DNA from: an uncultured Chitinophagaceae bacterium
GTDB taxonomy: Bacteria; Bacteroidota; Bacteroidia; Chitinophagales; Chitinophagaceae
Assembly: GCA_937862815.1 (NCBI GenBank)
Contig: CALMED010000036.1
Span: 62,001 to 126,000 of the forward strand
Length of the DNA: 64,000 bases
Direction of reading: 5' to 3'
Both the position numbers and the translations under genes were made by a program. Of the stretch, positions 26,779-36,260 are shown piece by piece. The notes under the pieces are model-generated. The model saw nothing but the letters and a program-made list of their open reading frames with translations. It was not told where the DNA came from and made no database searches. The stretch's first letter is position 1; every line of letters starts with the position of its first letter.

Positions 26779-27429
26779 ATGAAAAGACTGCTATTCCTGC
26801 CTGCCTTGTTCTTCTCGTTTGCTGCCATTCTTTATTCCTGTAAGGGTGATACGGGTCCCGTTGGACCGCAAGGTCCTGCCGGTCTGCCCGGTGTTGCAGG
26901 CTCTCCCGGTCCGCAAGGCCCCCAGGGCCCGCAAGGTCCTGCCGGCGCCGGTGCGGTTACGTATTCCGACTGGTACACCGGTACCTGGGTTGCGGCTACT
27001 GCCAATGCGGCCAACGGACGTTCCAACGCTGTCTTTAACCGGGCAGCCCCTGCTGTAACCCAGGCGGTACTCGACAATGGCGTGGTTTTAGGCTACATGC
27101 GTGGATCGGCTACATCTTCCATACTCTCCGGCAGTTCCGTAGTGCAGCTGCCCTATTTTGATGCCATCTTCTACGATCAGTTCAAGATGTTCTTTACAGT
27201 GGGCAACATTCTGCATGGTTATCAGTCGGATGCACCCTGGGGTGTAGCCAGCCTCAATAACTTCAATCACTCGTTCCGCTACATCGCCATCTCCGGCACT
27301 ACCGCAGGTGGCCGCTTTATTGATGGTTCGGCGGCCGGGTATACCATTGATCAGCTTCGCCAAATGAGCTACGACCAGTTGATCCAACTGCTCCAGGTTC
27401 CTGCCACAGGCACCAACATCAAGCCCTGA
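26779..27429 (+). CDS. Collagen-like repeat lipoprotein
   Basis: 216 residues. The signal peptide ends at a lipobox LYSC (Cys21) followed by Lys-Gly-Asp. Residues 23-58 are about a dozen uninterrupted Gly-X-Y triplets rich in Pro and Gln (GPQ, GPA, GSP), expected to form a collagen-like triple helix. A globular domain of about 155 residues follows that I do not recognise. The likely arrangement is a trimeric stalk on the cell surface carrying three globular heads. A terminator follows. Confidence 0.8.
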   Translation: MKRLLFLPALFFSFAAILYSCKGDTGPVGPQGPAGLPGVAGSPGPQGPQGPQGPAGAGAVTYSDWYTGTWVAATANAANGRSNAVFNRAAPAVTQAVLDNGVVLGYMRGSATSSILSGSSVVQLPYFDAIFYDQFKMFFTVGNILHGYQSDAPWGVASLNNFNHSFRYIAISGTTAGGRFIDGSAAGYTIDQLRQMSYDQLIQLLQVPATGTNIKP

Positions 27430-27452
27430 CCTCCCGCAAATTAAGAATAAGA

Positions 27453-27480
27453 AAAAGCCGGTCATTGACCGGTTTTTTTA
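27453..27480. terminator. Intrinsic terminator after the collagen-like gene
   Basis: CCGGTCA, one-base loop T, TGACCGG (27458-27472), with A-run before and T-run after. Lies between convergent genes and can serve both strands. Confidence 0.85.
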
Positions 27481-27966
27481 TTACTTATTTTCTTCGAGCA
27501 AACGCTCCATCACATAAAAGGTGATGGGGCAGAAAGTTACATTTTTCATCGTGAGGTGCGGACGCTTGATCAACACATCTTCATCTGTATACGGAAACCG
27601 CTCGCAATCGGAGGGGCGTACATCGTAGATGCCGCAGCGGTTATCAGTCCCCAGAAAAGGGCAGGGTTTTGAAGTGACCACGTAATCCCCTTCTTCATCC
27701 AGTTGCAGGTAGGTGGCAATGAAAACACTTTCTTTCATACCAAGGTGACGGCTGATGCGCTTGATATCGGGGGTCTTGAACCGCGGGGAATAGTTCTTGC
27801 AGCATTGGGCGCATTGCAGGCAATCCACCTGCTCTACTGCCTCCGCGTGAAGGTAGGGCAGGCGGCGGAGTACCTTGCTTTTCTGCGCCCGCTTCAGAAA
27901 CCGGGCATAGGCCTTCCGGTGTTCGGAGACTTTTTTTTCCCAGTTGTTGAAGAAAGATCCGTTCAT
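27481..27966 (-). CDS. YkgJ-family cysteine-cluster protein
   Basis: 161 residues. The cluster DCLQCAQCCKNYSPRF, then KPCPFLGTDNRCGIYDVRP and DCERFPY, form the CxxCxxCC...C...C pattern of the YkgJ/UPF0153 family, thought to bind zinc or an Fe-S cluster. Start MNGSFFNNWEKKV is preferred over an ATG 18 bases upstream, which is not excluded. Function unknown. Divergent from gcvP. Confidence 0.85.
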   Translation of the reverse strand: MNGSFFNNWEKKVSEHRKAYARFLKRAQKSKVLRRLPYLHAEAVEQVDCLQCAQCCKNYSPRFKTPDIKRISRHLGMKESVFIATYLQLDEEGDYVVTSKPCPFLGTDNRCGIYDVRPSDCERFPYTDEDVLIKRPHLTMKNVTFCPITFYVMERLLEENK

Positions 27967-28046
27967 ACGACAAAGAACGCTCATTTTCTGCGTTCACAAG
28001 CTGTTCACAACAACTAACAGCTGTTTATTTGAATGGTTCCGCATCG

Positions 28047-28054
28047 TACCTTTG
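28047..28054 (+). promoter_or_regulatory. -7 promoter box of gcvP
   Basis: TACCTTTG, exact TAnnTTTG match, 83 bases before the ATG. It implies a leader of about 80 bases and rules out the earlier in-frame start codon at 28033. Confidence 0.65.
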
Positions 28055-28137
28055 CATCCGTTTCCGGCAGGGGAAACATCCCCTTCCGTTCCACTTTAAA
28101 AAAACAGTTGTCCTTTCTCTGTGAACAAGGAATAGCT

Positions 28138-31011
28138 ATGAACCTCTTTGAAGCGCAACAAAACGAATTCAGCCGCCGCCACATCGGGTCCACCGGCTCG
28201 GAAGAACAGATGCTGACCACCGTTGGTGCAGACAGCATGGAAAGCCTCATCAGCAAAACCGTACCGGCGAATATCCGGATGCAGACCCCGCTGAACATCC
28301 CGGCCGCGATGAGCGAAAACGAGTTGCTGAAACACCTCAAAGATCTCTCACAGGAGAACCATGTTTTTAAAACCTACATCGGCCAGGGCTATTACGATAC
28401 CATCACCCCATCCGTTATTCTGCGCAACATTTTTGAAAATCCGGGCTGGTACACCCAATACACGCCTTACCAGGCAGAAATTTCACAGGGGCGGTTGGAG
28501 AGCCTGCTTAACTTCCAGACCCTCGTAAGTGATCTCACCGGTCTGCCCATCGCCAATGCTTCATTGCTCGACGAGGCCACCGCCGCCTCCGAAGCGATGA
28601 ACATGCTATTTCACCATGTAAACCGGACCGAAAAAATTGAACGGCCCCGCTTTTTTGTGGATCAGGAAGTTTTCCCCCAGACACTGGACCTGCTGCTTAC
28701 CCGCGGCACCCCGCTGGGCATTGAAGTGGTGACGGGCGATTACAAGACGCATGATATTGACGGCAGCTATTTTGGTGCCCTGGTGCAATACCCGAACAAC
28801 CTGGGATCCATTGAAGATTACAGCGCTTTCATTGAGCAGGTACATGCTTCCGGTGCCTTTGTTGCCATGGCCACCGACCTGATGGCGCTCACCCTCCTCA
28901 AAGCACCCGGCGAACTGGGCGCCGATGTGGCGTTTGGCTCGGCCCAGCGACTGGGGGTGCCCATGGGCTTTGGCGGGCCACACGCCGCCTTCTTCAGTGC
29001 ACGCGATGAGTTTAAACGATCCATGCCCGGGCGCATCATTGGCGTAAGCATTGATGCCAACGGCAACCGTGCCCTGCGCATGGCCCTGCAGACCCGTGAA
29101 CAGCACATCAAGCGCGAAAAGGCCACCTCCAACATCTGCACGGCTCAGGCCCTGCTGGCCAACATGGCCGCCATGTATGCCGTATACCACGGACCGCAGG
29201 GATTGAAACAGATTGCCACCCGCATCAGTCTGCTCACCCAAACCCTGGCCGCCGCCCTCACCGAAAGGGGATTCTCCCTTCGCAGTACGTCTTTCTTCGA
29301 TACCCTGGCGGTGACCGTTCCCGCTGCTGCGCCCATCCACGAAAAAGCCGTACACCAGCACATCAACCTGCGGCACCTCGATGCCTCCACCATCGGCATA
29401 TCCCTGGATGAAACCACCACGGCCGAAGACCTCTACGACCTGATCAACTGCTTCGAAAACGATACCAACCCGGTAGCCTTTACGTTAGACGGGGAAGACG
29501 GTCTGCAGCAAGTGCCCCCGCAACTGGTGCGTACCAGCAGCTACCTCACACACCCCAACTTCAACAGTTACCACAGCGAAAGCCAGATGATGCGGTACAT
29601 CAAGCAACTGGAGACCAGGGACCTTTCCCTCAACACCTCCATGATTTCGCTGGGCAGCTGTACCATGAAGCTCAATGCCGCCACCCAGATGATGCCGTTG
29701 AGCTGGAACCACTGGAGCCGCATTCACCCGTTTGCCCCGGGCAGTCAGACCAAAGGTTATCTCCGGATGATTGATGAATTGAGTGCTTACCTCTGCGAAG
29801 TTACCGGCTTCGATGCCTGCAGCATGCAGCCCAACAGCGGTGCCCAGGGCGAATTTGCCGGACTGCTCACCATCCGCAACTACCACCTGGCCAACGGCGA
29901 TGCTCACCGCAACGTGATGCTCATCCCCATCTCGGCGCACGGTACCAACCCCGCCAGCGCAGTAATGGCCGGCATGAAAGTGGTGGTGGTGAAAGCCCAG
30001 GACAATGGATACATCGACGTGGCCGATTTCAAAGCCAAGGCGGAGCAATACAGCAACGATCTGGCCGGTACCATGATCACCTATCCCAGCACCTACGGCA
30101 TCTTTGAAGAAACGGTTAAAGAAATCTGCGCTATTGTGCACCAGCATGGCGGACAAGTGTACATGGACGGCGCCAACATGAATGCCCAGGTGGGCCTCAC
30201 CTCCCCCGGCCTGATCGGTGCCGACGTTTGTCACCTCAACCTGCACAAAACTTTCGCAATCCCGCACGGCGGCGGTGGTCCCGGTATGGGCCCCATTTGT
30301 GTACGCCGGCACCTGGCTGCACACCTGCCCGGTCATATTTCACAACCCGCTGCAGGCAGACCGTACAACGGAGCCGTTTCAGCCGCCCCCTACGGCAGCG
30401 CCTCCATTCTCCTGATCAGCTACGCCTACATCCGGCTGTTGGGAGCCGAAGGCTTGAAGCGTTCTACCGAATATGCAATTCTGAATGCCAACTACATGAA
30501 GGCCCGCCTGGAGCAGGATTACGACATCCTGTACACGGGCAGTAACGGCACCTGTGCCCACGAATTTATCGTGGATCTGCGGCCGTTTAAAACAACGGCT
30601 GGTATTGAAGCGGAAGACGTGGCCAAGCGCCTGATGGATTATGGCTTCCACGCGCCCACCATGAGCTTCCCTGTGCCCGGCACCATTATGATTGAACCCA
30701 CAGAGAGTGAAGATAAAGGCGAACTTGACCGGTTCTGCGATGCCCTGCTGCAGATACGCGCCGAAATCCGCGCCATTGAAGAAGGGAGCGCCAGCAAGAC
30801 CGATAACCCGCTCAAACATGCACCCCATACCCAGCTGGTGGTTACAGCCGATGAATGGAACCACGCCTACAGCCGGCAGGAAGCCGCCTTCCCGTTGTAC
30901 TATGTAACCCGCAACAAGTTCTGGCCCAGCGTGGCGCGGGTTAATAATACGCACGGCGACCGCAATCTGATCTGTACGTGCGAGCCTGTAAGTGCTTTCG
31001 CCGAGGCATAA
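28138..31011 (+). CDS. gcvP: Glycine dehydrogenase (decarboxylating), P-protein of the glycine cleavage system
   Basis: 957 residues, a full-length fused alpha-beta P-protein. It decarboxylates glycine with PLP and passes the aminomethyl group to lipoyl-GcvH. The start MNLFEAQQNEFSRRHIG is typical. The PLP lysine is Lys704 in NLHKTFAIPHGGGGPGMGP, next to the conserved glycine loop. GcvH, GcvT and Lpd are not in the window. Followed by a strong terminator. No glycine-riboswitch pattern is visible in the leader. Confidence 0.97.
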   Translation: MNLFEAQQNEFSRRHIGSTGSEEQMLTTVGADSMESLISKTVPANIRMQTPLNIPAAMSENELLKHLKDLSQENHVFKTYIGQGYYDTITPSVILRNIFENPGWYTQYTPYQAEISQGRLESLLNFQTLVSDLTGLPIANASLLDEATAASEAMNMLFHHVNRTEKIERPRFFVDQEVFPQTLDLLLTRGTPLGIEVVTGDYKTHDIDGSYFGALVQYPNNLGSIEDYSAFIEQVHASGAFVAMATDLMALTLLKAPGELGADVAFGSAQRLGVPMGFGGPHAAFFSARDEFKRSMPGRIIGVSIDANGNRALRMALQTREQHIKREKATSNICTAQALLANMAAMYAVYHGPQGLKQIATRISLLTQTLAAALTERGFSLRSTSFFDTLAVTVPAAAPIHEKAVHQHINLRHLDASTIGISLDETTTAEDLYDLINCFENDTNPVAFTLDGEDGLQQVPPQLVRTSSYLTHPNFNSYHSESQMMRYIKQLETRDLSLNTSMISLGSCTMKLNAATQMMPLSWNHWSRIHPFAPGSQTKGYLRMIDELSAYLCEVTGFDACSMQPNSGAQGEFAGLLTIRNYHLANGDAHRNVMLIPISAHGTNPASAVMAGMKVVVVKAQDNGYIDVADFKAKAEQYSNDLAGTMITYPSTYGIFEETVKEICAIVHQHGGQVYMDGANMNAQVGLTSPGLIGADVCHLNLHKTFAIPHGGGGPGMGPICVRRHLAAHLPGHISQPAAGRPYNGAVSAAPYGSASILLISYAYIRLLGAEGLKRSTEYAILNANYMKARLEQDYDILYTGSNGTCAHEFIVDLRPFKTTAGIEAEDVAKRLMDYGFHAPTMSFPVPGTIMIEPTESEDKGELDRFCDALLQIRAEIRAIEEGSASKTDNPLKHAPHTQLVVTADEWNHAYSRQEAAFPLYYVTRNKFWPSVARVNNTHGDRNLICTCEPVSAFAEA

Positions 31012-31031
31012 TCTGCTGTACGATATTGCTG

Positions 31032-31062
31032 AACACCCGGGTTGACCGGGTGTTTTTTTTTA
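31032..31062. terminator. Intrinsic terminator after gcvP
   Basis: AACACCCGG (31032-31040), loop GTTGA, CCGGGTGTT (31046-31054), then T-run. Confidence 0.88.
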
Positions 31063-31087
31063 CCGGCACAACGAAAAAACGGTGCAT

Positions 31088-31804
31088 TTAAATAAGGATC
31101 TTGCGGGGAAACCGGACCGATACCTCCGATCCCTCTGCCAGGAAAACCGAGCGGGGAGGTTGCGTGAGATAAGGAACCCATTCACTGCCGTAGAGACCAG
31201 CCACATCACATTGCAGGCGGGCCTCCTGCACCGGGTACACCCGCCAGGCAGGATGCGCCACGGTATAGGCAATGGTGGTGGTTGCATTCAGCCGGTTATA
31301 GCCATGATAGTGTTCAAAAATAAAATGCTGCTCGGTGCCGGGCTGCATGACTTCCGGTTCATGAAGGGCTTTCACATACAGGCTGTTCCAGCCCGCTCTC
31401 CGCAGGTTCCATTCAAAACTGGCTGACAGGTGACCGTCCTCCTGTACAATACGGTGGCGCATGCGGGCCGCTGCGTAATGTTCGTTGTAAAAGCCATTGG
31501 CGATCTGTGCCACCAGGGGCAAGGGTACAATCTCCGACACAAAGGATACACCCCGTTGCCACGCAACGCCATCGTGATGCCGCACATAAAATCGCAAGTT
31601 CACTTCTTCAAAATTCACATGACCGGGCCAGCGTACCCCCAGTACACGTGTGTTGTGAAATAAAAAACCCACTATACTTACAAGGGCCTTGCCTTCAAAC
31701 AGATCCACTTCCGTGGCAGGGGGCAGCCAGGGTTGCAGTAAAGCGGGATCCACTTCGTAATTAAACATAGCCAGGTAGCTCCACCTGGCGGTTAAAAATT
31801 TCAT
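31088..31804 (-). CDS. DUF2071 (YqjF-like) protein
   Basis: 238 residues. The start MKFLTARWSYLAMFNYEVD is the usual DUF2071 N-terminus; a longer reading frame upstream is excluded because it lies opposite the next gene's leader. Seen: LLQPWLPPATEVDLFEGKALVSIVGF and EVNLRFYVRH, both family signatures, and GFYNEHYAAARMRHR. The fold resembles acetoacetate decarboxylase (family knowledge). Function unknown. Divergent from the T9SS glycosylhydrolase. Confidence 0.85.
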   Translation of the reverse strand: MKFLTARWSYLAMFNYEVDPALLQPWLPPATEVDLFEGKALVSIVGFLFHNTRVLGVRWPGHVNFEEVNLRFYVRHHDGVAWQRGVSFVSEIVPLPLVAQIANGFYNEHYAAARMRHRIVQEDGHLSASFEWNLRRAGWNSLYVKALHEPEVMQPGTEQHFIFEHYHGYNRLNATTTIAYTVAHPAWRVYPVQEARLQCDVAGLYGSEWVPYLTQPPRSVFLAEGSEVSVRFPRKILI

Positions 31805-31949
31805 ACAGATTACTTCTGCAAGACTTACAACCCACAGGGAGATTTGTTGCAATGGAAAATCATAAATCGGCACCGGCAGTTGTATTTCTTGTTGTGTTTG
31901 CATTATTTTACACCCGGAAACCTGATATCCACCGAAATCCAATTCATCC

Positions 31950-33773
31950 ATGAAGCTCCGGTTCCTGGCTTTTTCTGTCACGCTGTTGCTGTCAACTGCA
32001 GTCCGTGCGCAATCACCCAAACATGAACTTCGCGCCGCCTGGTTCACCACTTTTCTCAACCTCGACTGGCCCAGCACATCCGGGCGTACCGTGCAACAGG
32101 TGCAGGATTCGGTCATCCGCATCCTCGACCTGTACCGGCAAACAGGCATCAATGCGGTTTACTTCCAGGTACGCAGCGAATGCGATGCCCTGTACCCCAG
32201 CAACCTCGAACCCTGGAGCGCTGCAGTAACAGGTACGCAGGGAGTGGCGCCGGCAGGCGGCTTCAACCCGCTGCAGTTTGTGATTGACGAATGCCGCAAA
32301 CGCGGCATCGAAATACATGCCTGGTTCAATCCCTTCCGGGCGGTGAACAATTTCAACAACATCAACAATTACGCAGCAAGCCATATTGCCAAAACACGCC
32401 CCGACTGGTTGCTGGCACAGGGTACGTTGCGGATCCTGGACCCGGGCATTCCCGATGTGCGGGACTATGTGATACGTGTTGTGATGGAGGTGGTTCGCTC
32501 CTACGATGTGGACGGGGTGCATTTTGACGATTACTTCTACCCCTATCCGTCGGCCGGCGGTTCACCAACCCCCCCCCGTTTTAACGACGATGCCACTTTC
32601 GCAGCCGATCCGCGGGGGTTCGCCGACCGGAACAACTGGCGGCGCGACAACATCAACCTGGTGATCCAGCGCACGAACGACAGCATACGCAGCGCCAAGC
32701 CGTGGGTGAAATTCGGAATTTCTCCTTTTGGTATCTGGCGCAACCAGGGTTCCGACCCGGCCGGCTCTGCCACCAACGGACTCCAGAGCTTCAGCGATGT
32801 GTTTGCCGATTCGCGGAAATGGATCCAGGAAGAATGGGTGGATTACCTCACACCTCAACTGTACTGGAGCATCGGCTTTTCTGTGGCCAACTACAGCGTA
32901 CTCGTGCCCTGGTGGAACCAGTATGGAACCACCCGGCATCTCTACGCCGGCCAGGCCGCCTACAAAGTGGGTGCCGACGCGGATGCCAACTGGAACAACC
33001 CCTCGCAGATCAACAACCAGGTGCGCCTCAACCGGCAAAACAACCGTTTCCGGGGGAGTACATTTTTCCGCACCCGCAACCTTGCGCTCAACCCGCTGCA
33101 GTTCCGTGATTCACTGGTACAGCACGTATACACGCGGCCAGCCCTGTTGCCCACCATGCCCTGGCGGGATGCCCACCCCCCGCAACCGGTAAGCAATCTT
33201 ACAGCGCAGGTTACAGCCGGCAGCGTTACCCTGAACTGGACAGCGCCACCTGCGGCAACCGACGAACTCGACCGGGTTAGGCAATATGCAGTGTACAGGT
33301 CTGTCAGCCCTTCAGTTGACCTGTCGGATGCCCGAAACTTATTAGCCATCACACCCAATGCCGGCCAAACCAGCTTTACTGATCAACCGGAAACAACGGG
33401 TACCTACTTCTACACCGTGACCAGCCTCGACCGTTTTCACAACGAAAGTGAGGCAGGCAATACGGTCGAAGTCAACCTGCTTACCACCTCGTTGGTATCG
33501 CCGGATCTGCAGGCCCTGAACCTGCAGGTATTCCCCAACCCGGCACCGCTGCGGGGGACTGTAACACTCCTTTTTGAGCTGCAGCAAGCACAGCAGGTGG
33601 AGCTGCTGTTGCTGGATGTGGCTGGCAGACAGCTTCGTACGATCCGGCAGCGCCTGTTCTACCCCGGTAAGCAAACCATCCAGGTGCCCACCACTGACCT
33701 CCCCGGGGGCCTGTACTACCTTGTATTGCGAAGCAGCCGGTTCAGCCACACAACTACCCTCGTTCTGCAATAA
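31950..33773 (+). CDS. T9SS-exported family 10-like glycosylhydrolase (GHL10)
   Basis: 607 residues. A signal peptide (1-20) precedes a TIM-barrel GHL10/DUF187 domain (about 27-390), with ELRAAWFTTFLNLDWPS, INAVYFQVRSECDALYPS and DGVHFDDYFYPYP as landmarks. A fibronectin type III domain follows (about 415-510). The last ~80 residues, starting LQVFPNPA and ending GGLYYLVLRSS...TTLVLQ, are a type A sorting domain that directs export through the type IX secretion system. Related proteins cleave peptidoglycan-linked or other polysaccharides; the substrate is not known. Confidence 0.88.
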   Translation: MKLRFLAFSVTLLLSTAVRAQSPKHELRAAWFTTFLNLDWPSTSGRTVQQVQDSVIRILDLYRQTGINAVYFQVRSECDALYPSNLEPWSAAVTGTQGVAPAGGFNPLQFVIDECRKRGIEIHAWFNPFRAVNNFNNINNYAASHIAKTRPDWLLAQGTLRILDPGIPDVRDYVIRVVMEVVRSYDVDGVHFDDYFYPYPSAGGSPTPPRFNDDATFAADPRGFADRNNWRRDNINLVIQRTNDSIRSAKPWVKFGISPFGIWRNQGSDPAGSATNGLQSFSDVFADSRKWIQEEWVDYLTPQLYWSIGFSVANYSVLVPWWNQYGTTRHLYAGQAAYKVGADADANWNNPSQINNQVRLNRQNNRFRGSTFFRTRNLALNPLQFRDSLVQHVYTRPALLPTMPWRDAHPPQPVSNLTAQVTAGSVTLNWTAPPAATDELDRVRQYAVYRSVSPSVDLSDARNLLAITPNAGQTSFTDQPETTGTYFYTVTSLDRFHNESEAGNTVEVNLLTTSLVSPDLQALNLQVFPNPAPLRGTVTLLFELQQAQQVELLLLDVAGRQLRTIRQRLFYPGKQTIQVPTTDLPGGLYYLVLRSSRFSHTTTLVLQ

Positions 33774-33875
33774 GCAGATTATAACCCTGGCGGTACAAGG
33801 CCCTGTTTATACAGAAGAATGCTGTGCAGAAATCCGCCACGGCCTTTTTCCTGCTAACTTCGCAGAAAAATATTC

Positions 33876-34367
33876 ATGGCAGAAGATCTCTTAATCGGCA
33901 AGGGCACCAGGGCTGAGCAATATGAGCAGTTGTTGCCGCAAATACGCGGCTTGCTCACCGGGGAACCCGACCGCACCGCCAACCTGGGCAACATCGCAGC
34001 GGCGCTCAAGGAACAGTTTGGCTGGCTCTGGATTGGATTTTATGAGATAAAACCCACTGTTGCCGGTAACGACCGCGAGCTGGTGCTGGGCCCTTTCCAG
34101 GGACCGGTAGCCTGCACCCGAATCCGCAAAGGCAAGGGTGTTTGTGGAACAGCCTGGGCGGAAGCACGCACCCTGGTGGTGCCCGATGTGGAGCAGTTTG
34201 CCGGGCACATCGCCTGCAGCAGTAAAAGCCGTTCGGAAATTGTGGTTCCTCTCATCCGCAACGGGGAGGTGGTAGCCGTGCTCGATGCCGACAGTGAGGA
34301 CCTCAATGCTTTTGACGCAACTGACGACCACTACCTGCAAACGATCCTTGATCTCATAGAATGGTAA
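33876..34367 (+). CDS. msrC: Free methionine-(R)-sulfoxide reductase (GAF domain)
   Basis: 163 residues, a single GAF domain. It reduces free L-methionine-R-sulfoxide with thioredoxin. The three conserved cysteines are present: Cys80 (GPVACTRI), Cys90 (GKGVCGTAW) and Cys114 (GHIACSSKSRSEIVVPL). The last motif is diagnostic for fRMsr. The next gene begins 3 bases after the stop, so they share an mRNA. Confidence 0.93.
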   Translation: MAEDLLIGKGTRAEQYEQLLPQIRGLLTGEPDRTANLGNIAAALKEQFGWLWIGFYEIKPTVAGNDRELVLGPFQGPVACTRIRKGKGVCGTAWAEARTLVVPDVEQFAGHIACSSKSRSEIVVPLIRNGEVVAVLDADSEDLNAFDATDDHYLQTILDLIEW

Positions 34368-34370
34368 GCT

Positions 34371-35456
34371 ATGGCAAAAGATAAAATACTGCTTTACGGT
34401 GCCAACGGCTATACCGGCCGGCTGATTGCAGATTACGCAGACGGCTACAAGCTGCCACTCATCCTGGCGGGACGGAACGCAGCCGCTCTACGGGAAATGG
34501 CGGCAAAACACCAACTCACCTCCGTTGTTTGCAGCCTGGATGACCGTGCACAATTAGAAAAAATCCTGCAGGATGTATGCCTCGTGATCCACGCTGCCGG
34601 GCCATTTGCCCATACCGCCCGCCAGATGGTGGAAGCCTGTCTGGCAACCGGCACGCATTACATGGACATCAACGGCGACCTTACCGTTTTCGAATTCATT
34701 AAAAGCTATCATGCAGCCGCTGTTCAGGCAAATATAATGCTCATACCCGGTGCGGGTTTTGATGTGGTGCCCACCGATTGCACGGCCCTCTACCTGCAGC
34801 AACAACTGACCGATGCCAATCAGCTGGAGCTGGCCTTCATCACACAGGGTGGAGGGATCAGTCATGGTACAGCCACCACCATGGCTTCGAAATTAGGCGA
34901 GGGAGGTGCCGAACGAAGGAAGGGGGTCATCGTGAAACGTCCCCTGGGGGAAAAACACATCTGGCTCACGGTGAGTGGTAAAAAAAGGTTGGCGGTTTCT
35001 ATCCCGTGGGGCGATGTGGCCACCGCCCATACCACTACCGGTATTCCCGACATTACGACCTATACCGGTGTAACGCCGGGCATGCGCAGAATGCTGAAGT
35101 GGCAGAAGCTCTTCAACGGCCTGTTGCGCAGCGGATGGATGCGACGGCTGATCCAGCACCGCATTGACAGCTCGCCCCCGGGCCCGACGGCCGACCAGCG
35201 TGCCCGGGCCCGCACCTATGTATGGGGCCGTGTCCGCAACGCCGCCGGGCAGGAAGCGTCCGCCGACCTGTTCTGTGCCGACGGTTATACCTTTACCGCA
35301 CACAGCTGCCTGTTACTGGCACAGAAAATTGCTTCCGGCAACTGGAAACCCGGTTACCAAACACCCGCCGGTTGTTATGGTGCCGGGTTGGTGTGGGAAG
35401 TACCAGGAACCGTCACGGCAATGGCCGATTGGCAAATTATGAATACCGCCGTCTAA
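34371..35456 (+). CDS. Saccharopine dehydrogenase-like NAD(P)-binding oxidoreductase
   Basis: 361 residues. The N-terminal Rossmann fold has YGANGYTGRLIADYA, the GxxGxxG pattern of the saccharopine-dehydrogenase/trans-acting enoyl reductase group. VIHAAGPFAHTARQMVEACLATGTHYMD and GFDVVPTDCTA are family landmarks. The role could be in lipid or polyketide reduction; the substrate is not known. Only 3 bases after msrC. No membrane segment is evident. Confidence 0.8.
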   Translation: MAKDKILLYGANGYTGRLIADYADGYKLPLILAGRNAAALREMAAKHQLTSVVCSLDDRAQLEKILQDVCLVIHAAGPFAHTARQMVEACLATGTHYMDINGDLTVFEFIKSYHAAAVQANIMLIPGAGFDVVPTDCTALYLQQQLTDANQLELAFITQGGGISHGTATTMASKLGEGGAERRKGVIVKRPLGEKHIWLTVSGKKRLAVSIPWGDVATAHTTTGIPDITTYTGVTPGMRRMLKWQKLFNGLLRSGWMRRLIQHRIDSSPPGPTADQRARARTYVWGRVRNAAGQEASADLFCADGYTFTAHSCLLLAQKIASGNWKPGYQTPAGCYGAGLVWEVPGTVTAMADWQIMNTAV

Positions 35457-35501
35457 TCACTCACCACCAGATTGAGATCACCGAAAGGAAATCTTTTTTC
35501 A

Positions 35502-36146
35502 TTGAAGGATTATTACCAGATACTCGACCTTCCGCAATCGGCAACACCCCGTGAAATCAAGCAGGCATTCCGCCGGTTGGTGATGCAATATCATCCCGAC
35601 AAACAGAACGGTGATGTATATGCGCAGGCGCGTTTCAACGAAATTAAAGAAGCGTACGAAGTACTTATTCACCCGCAACGAAAAGAAGACTACCTGCAAC
35701 AGCGCTGGCTCCTGCGGGCCCGGGGAGCTGAGACTACTGAAGGCCTGGTAACGGCCCCCCACCTGCTCAAAAAATGCCTTGAACTGAACCAGGCGGCGCG
35801 GAACATGGATCTGCACCGGATGCATGCAGCAGGACTTACACGTAAAATCCGGAGCCTGCTCCGTGCAGAAGTGGTGGATGAACTCATCCAACAGCAGGAA
35901 ACTGAGATACACCCTTCCATTGTAAAGGCCTTGCTGCCTGTATTATCGATGTTGCCATCGGCGGAGATGGAAAAAGCTGCCGAACCACTCCTCCGTCTCT
36001 CAGCCGGCAACCAGTTGCTGTTGCGGGAAATCAACAAGCTGTTGCAGGATAAGAAAGAGAGAGAGCGCTGGCAGCGGATGCAAGTGCCCTTTATAGTTGC
36101 TCTTACCTTTTTTCTTTGCTGGATGATGTATAAGATGAGCCACTAA
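35502..36146 (+). CDS. J-domain membrane protein
   Basis: 214 residues if read from TTG 35502 (MKDYYQILDLPQSATP). The J domain covers 1-65 with the DnaK-activating HPD at 31-33. A helical region follows, then a C-terminal membrane helix (VPFIVALTFFLCWMMYKM). There is no Gly/Phe or zinc region, so this is a type III J-protein that recruits DnaK to the membrane. No in-frame ATG exists upstream of the J domain; AAAGGAAA 12 bases before the TTG may serve as ribosome site. TTG 35472 is an alternative start. Confidence 0.82.
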   Translation: MKDYYQILDLPQSATPREIKQAFRRLVMQYHPDKQNGDVYAQARFNEIKEAYEVLIHPQRKEDYLQQRWLLRARGAETTEGLVTAPHLLKKCLELNQAARNMDLHRMHAAGLTRKIRSLLRAEVVDELIQQQETEIHPSIVKALLPVLSMLPSAEMEKAAEPLLRLSAGNQLLLREINKLLQDKKERERWQRMQVPFIVALTFFLCWMMYKMSH

Positions 36147-36260
36147 AGCGTTTTACATTATTCACAAATGCAGCATCGTTAATTAAACGGATTTATTTCA
36201 AACTGGATGAGCGGTACAACCCGGCCGGTATCCTGCTGTTATAATTACAAACAAATTTAT

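Noticed and set aside
28055..28137. Possible glycine riboswitch in the gcvP leader
   Set aside because: The leader is only about 80 bases and shows neither the conserved glycine-aptamer core nor a terminator stem.
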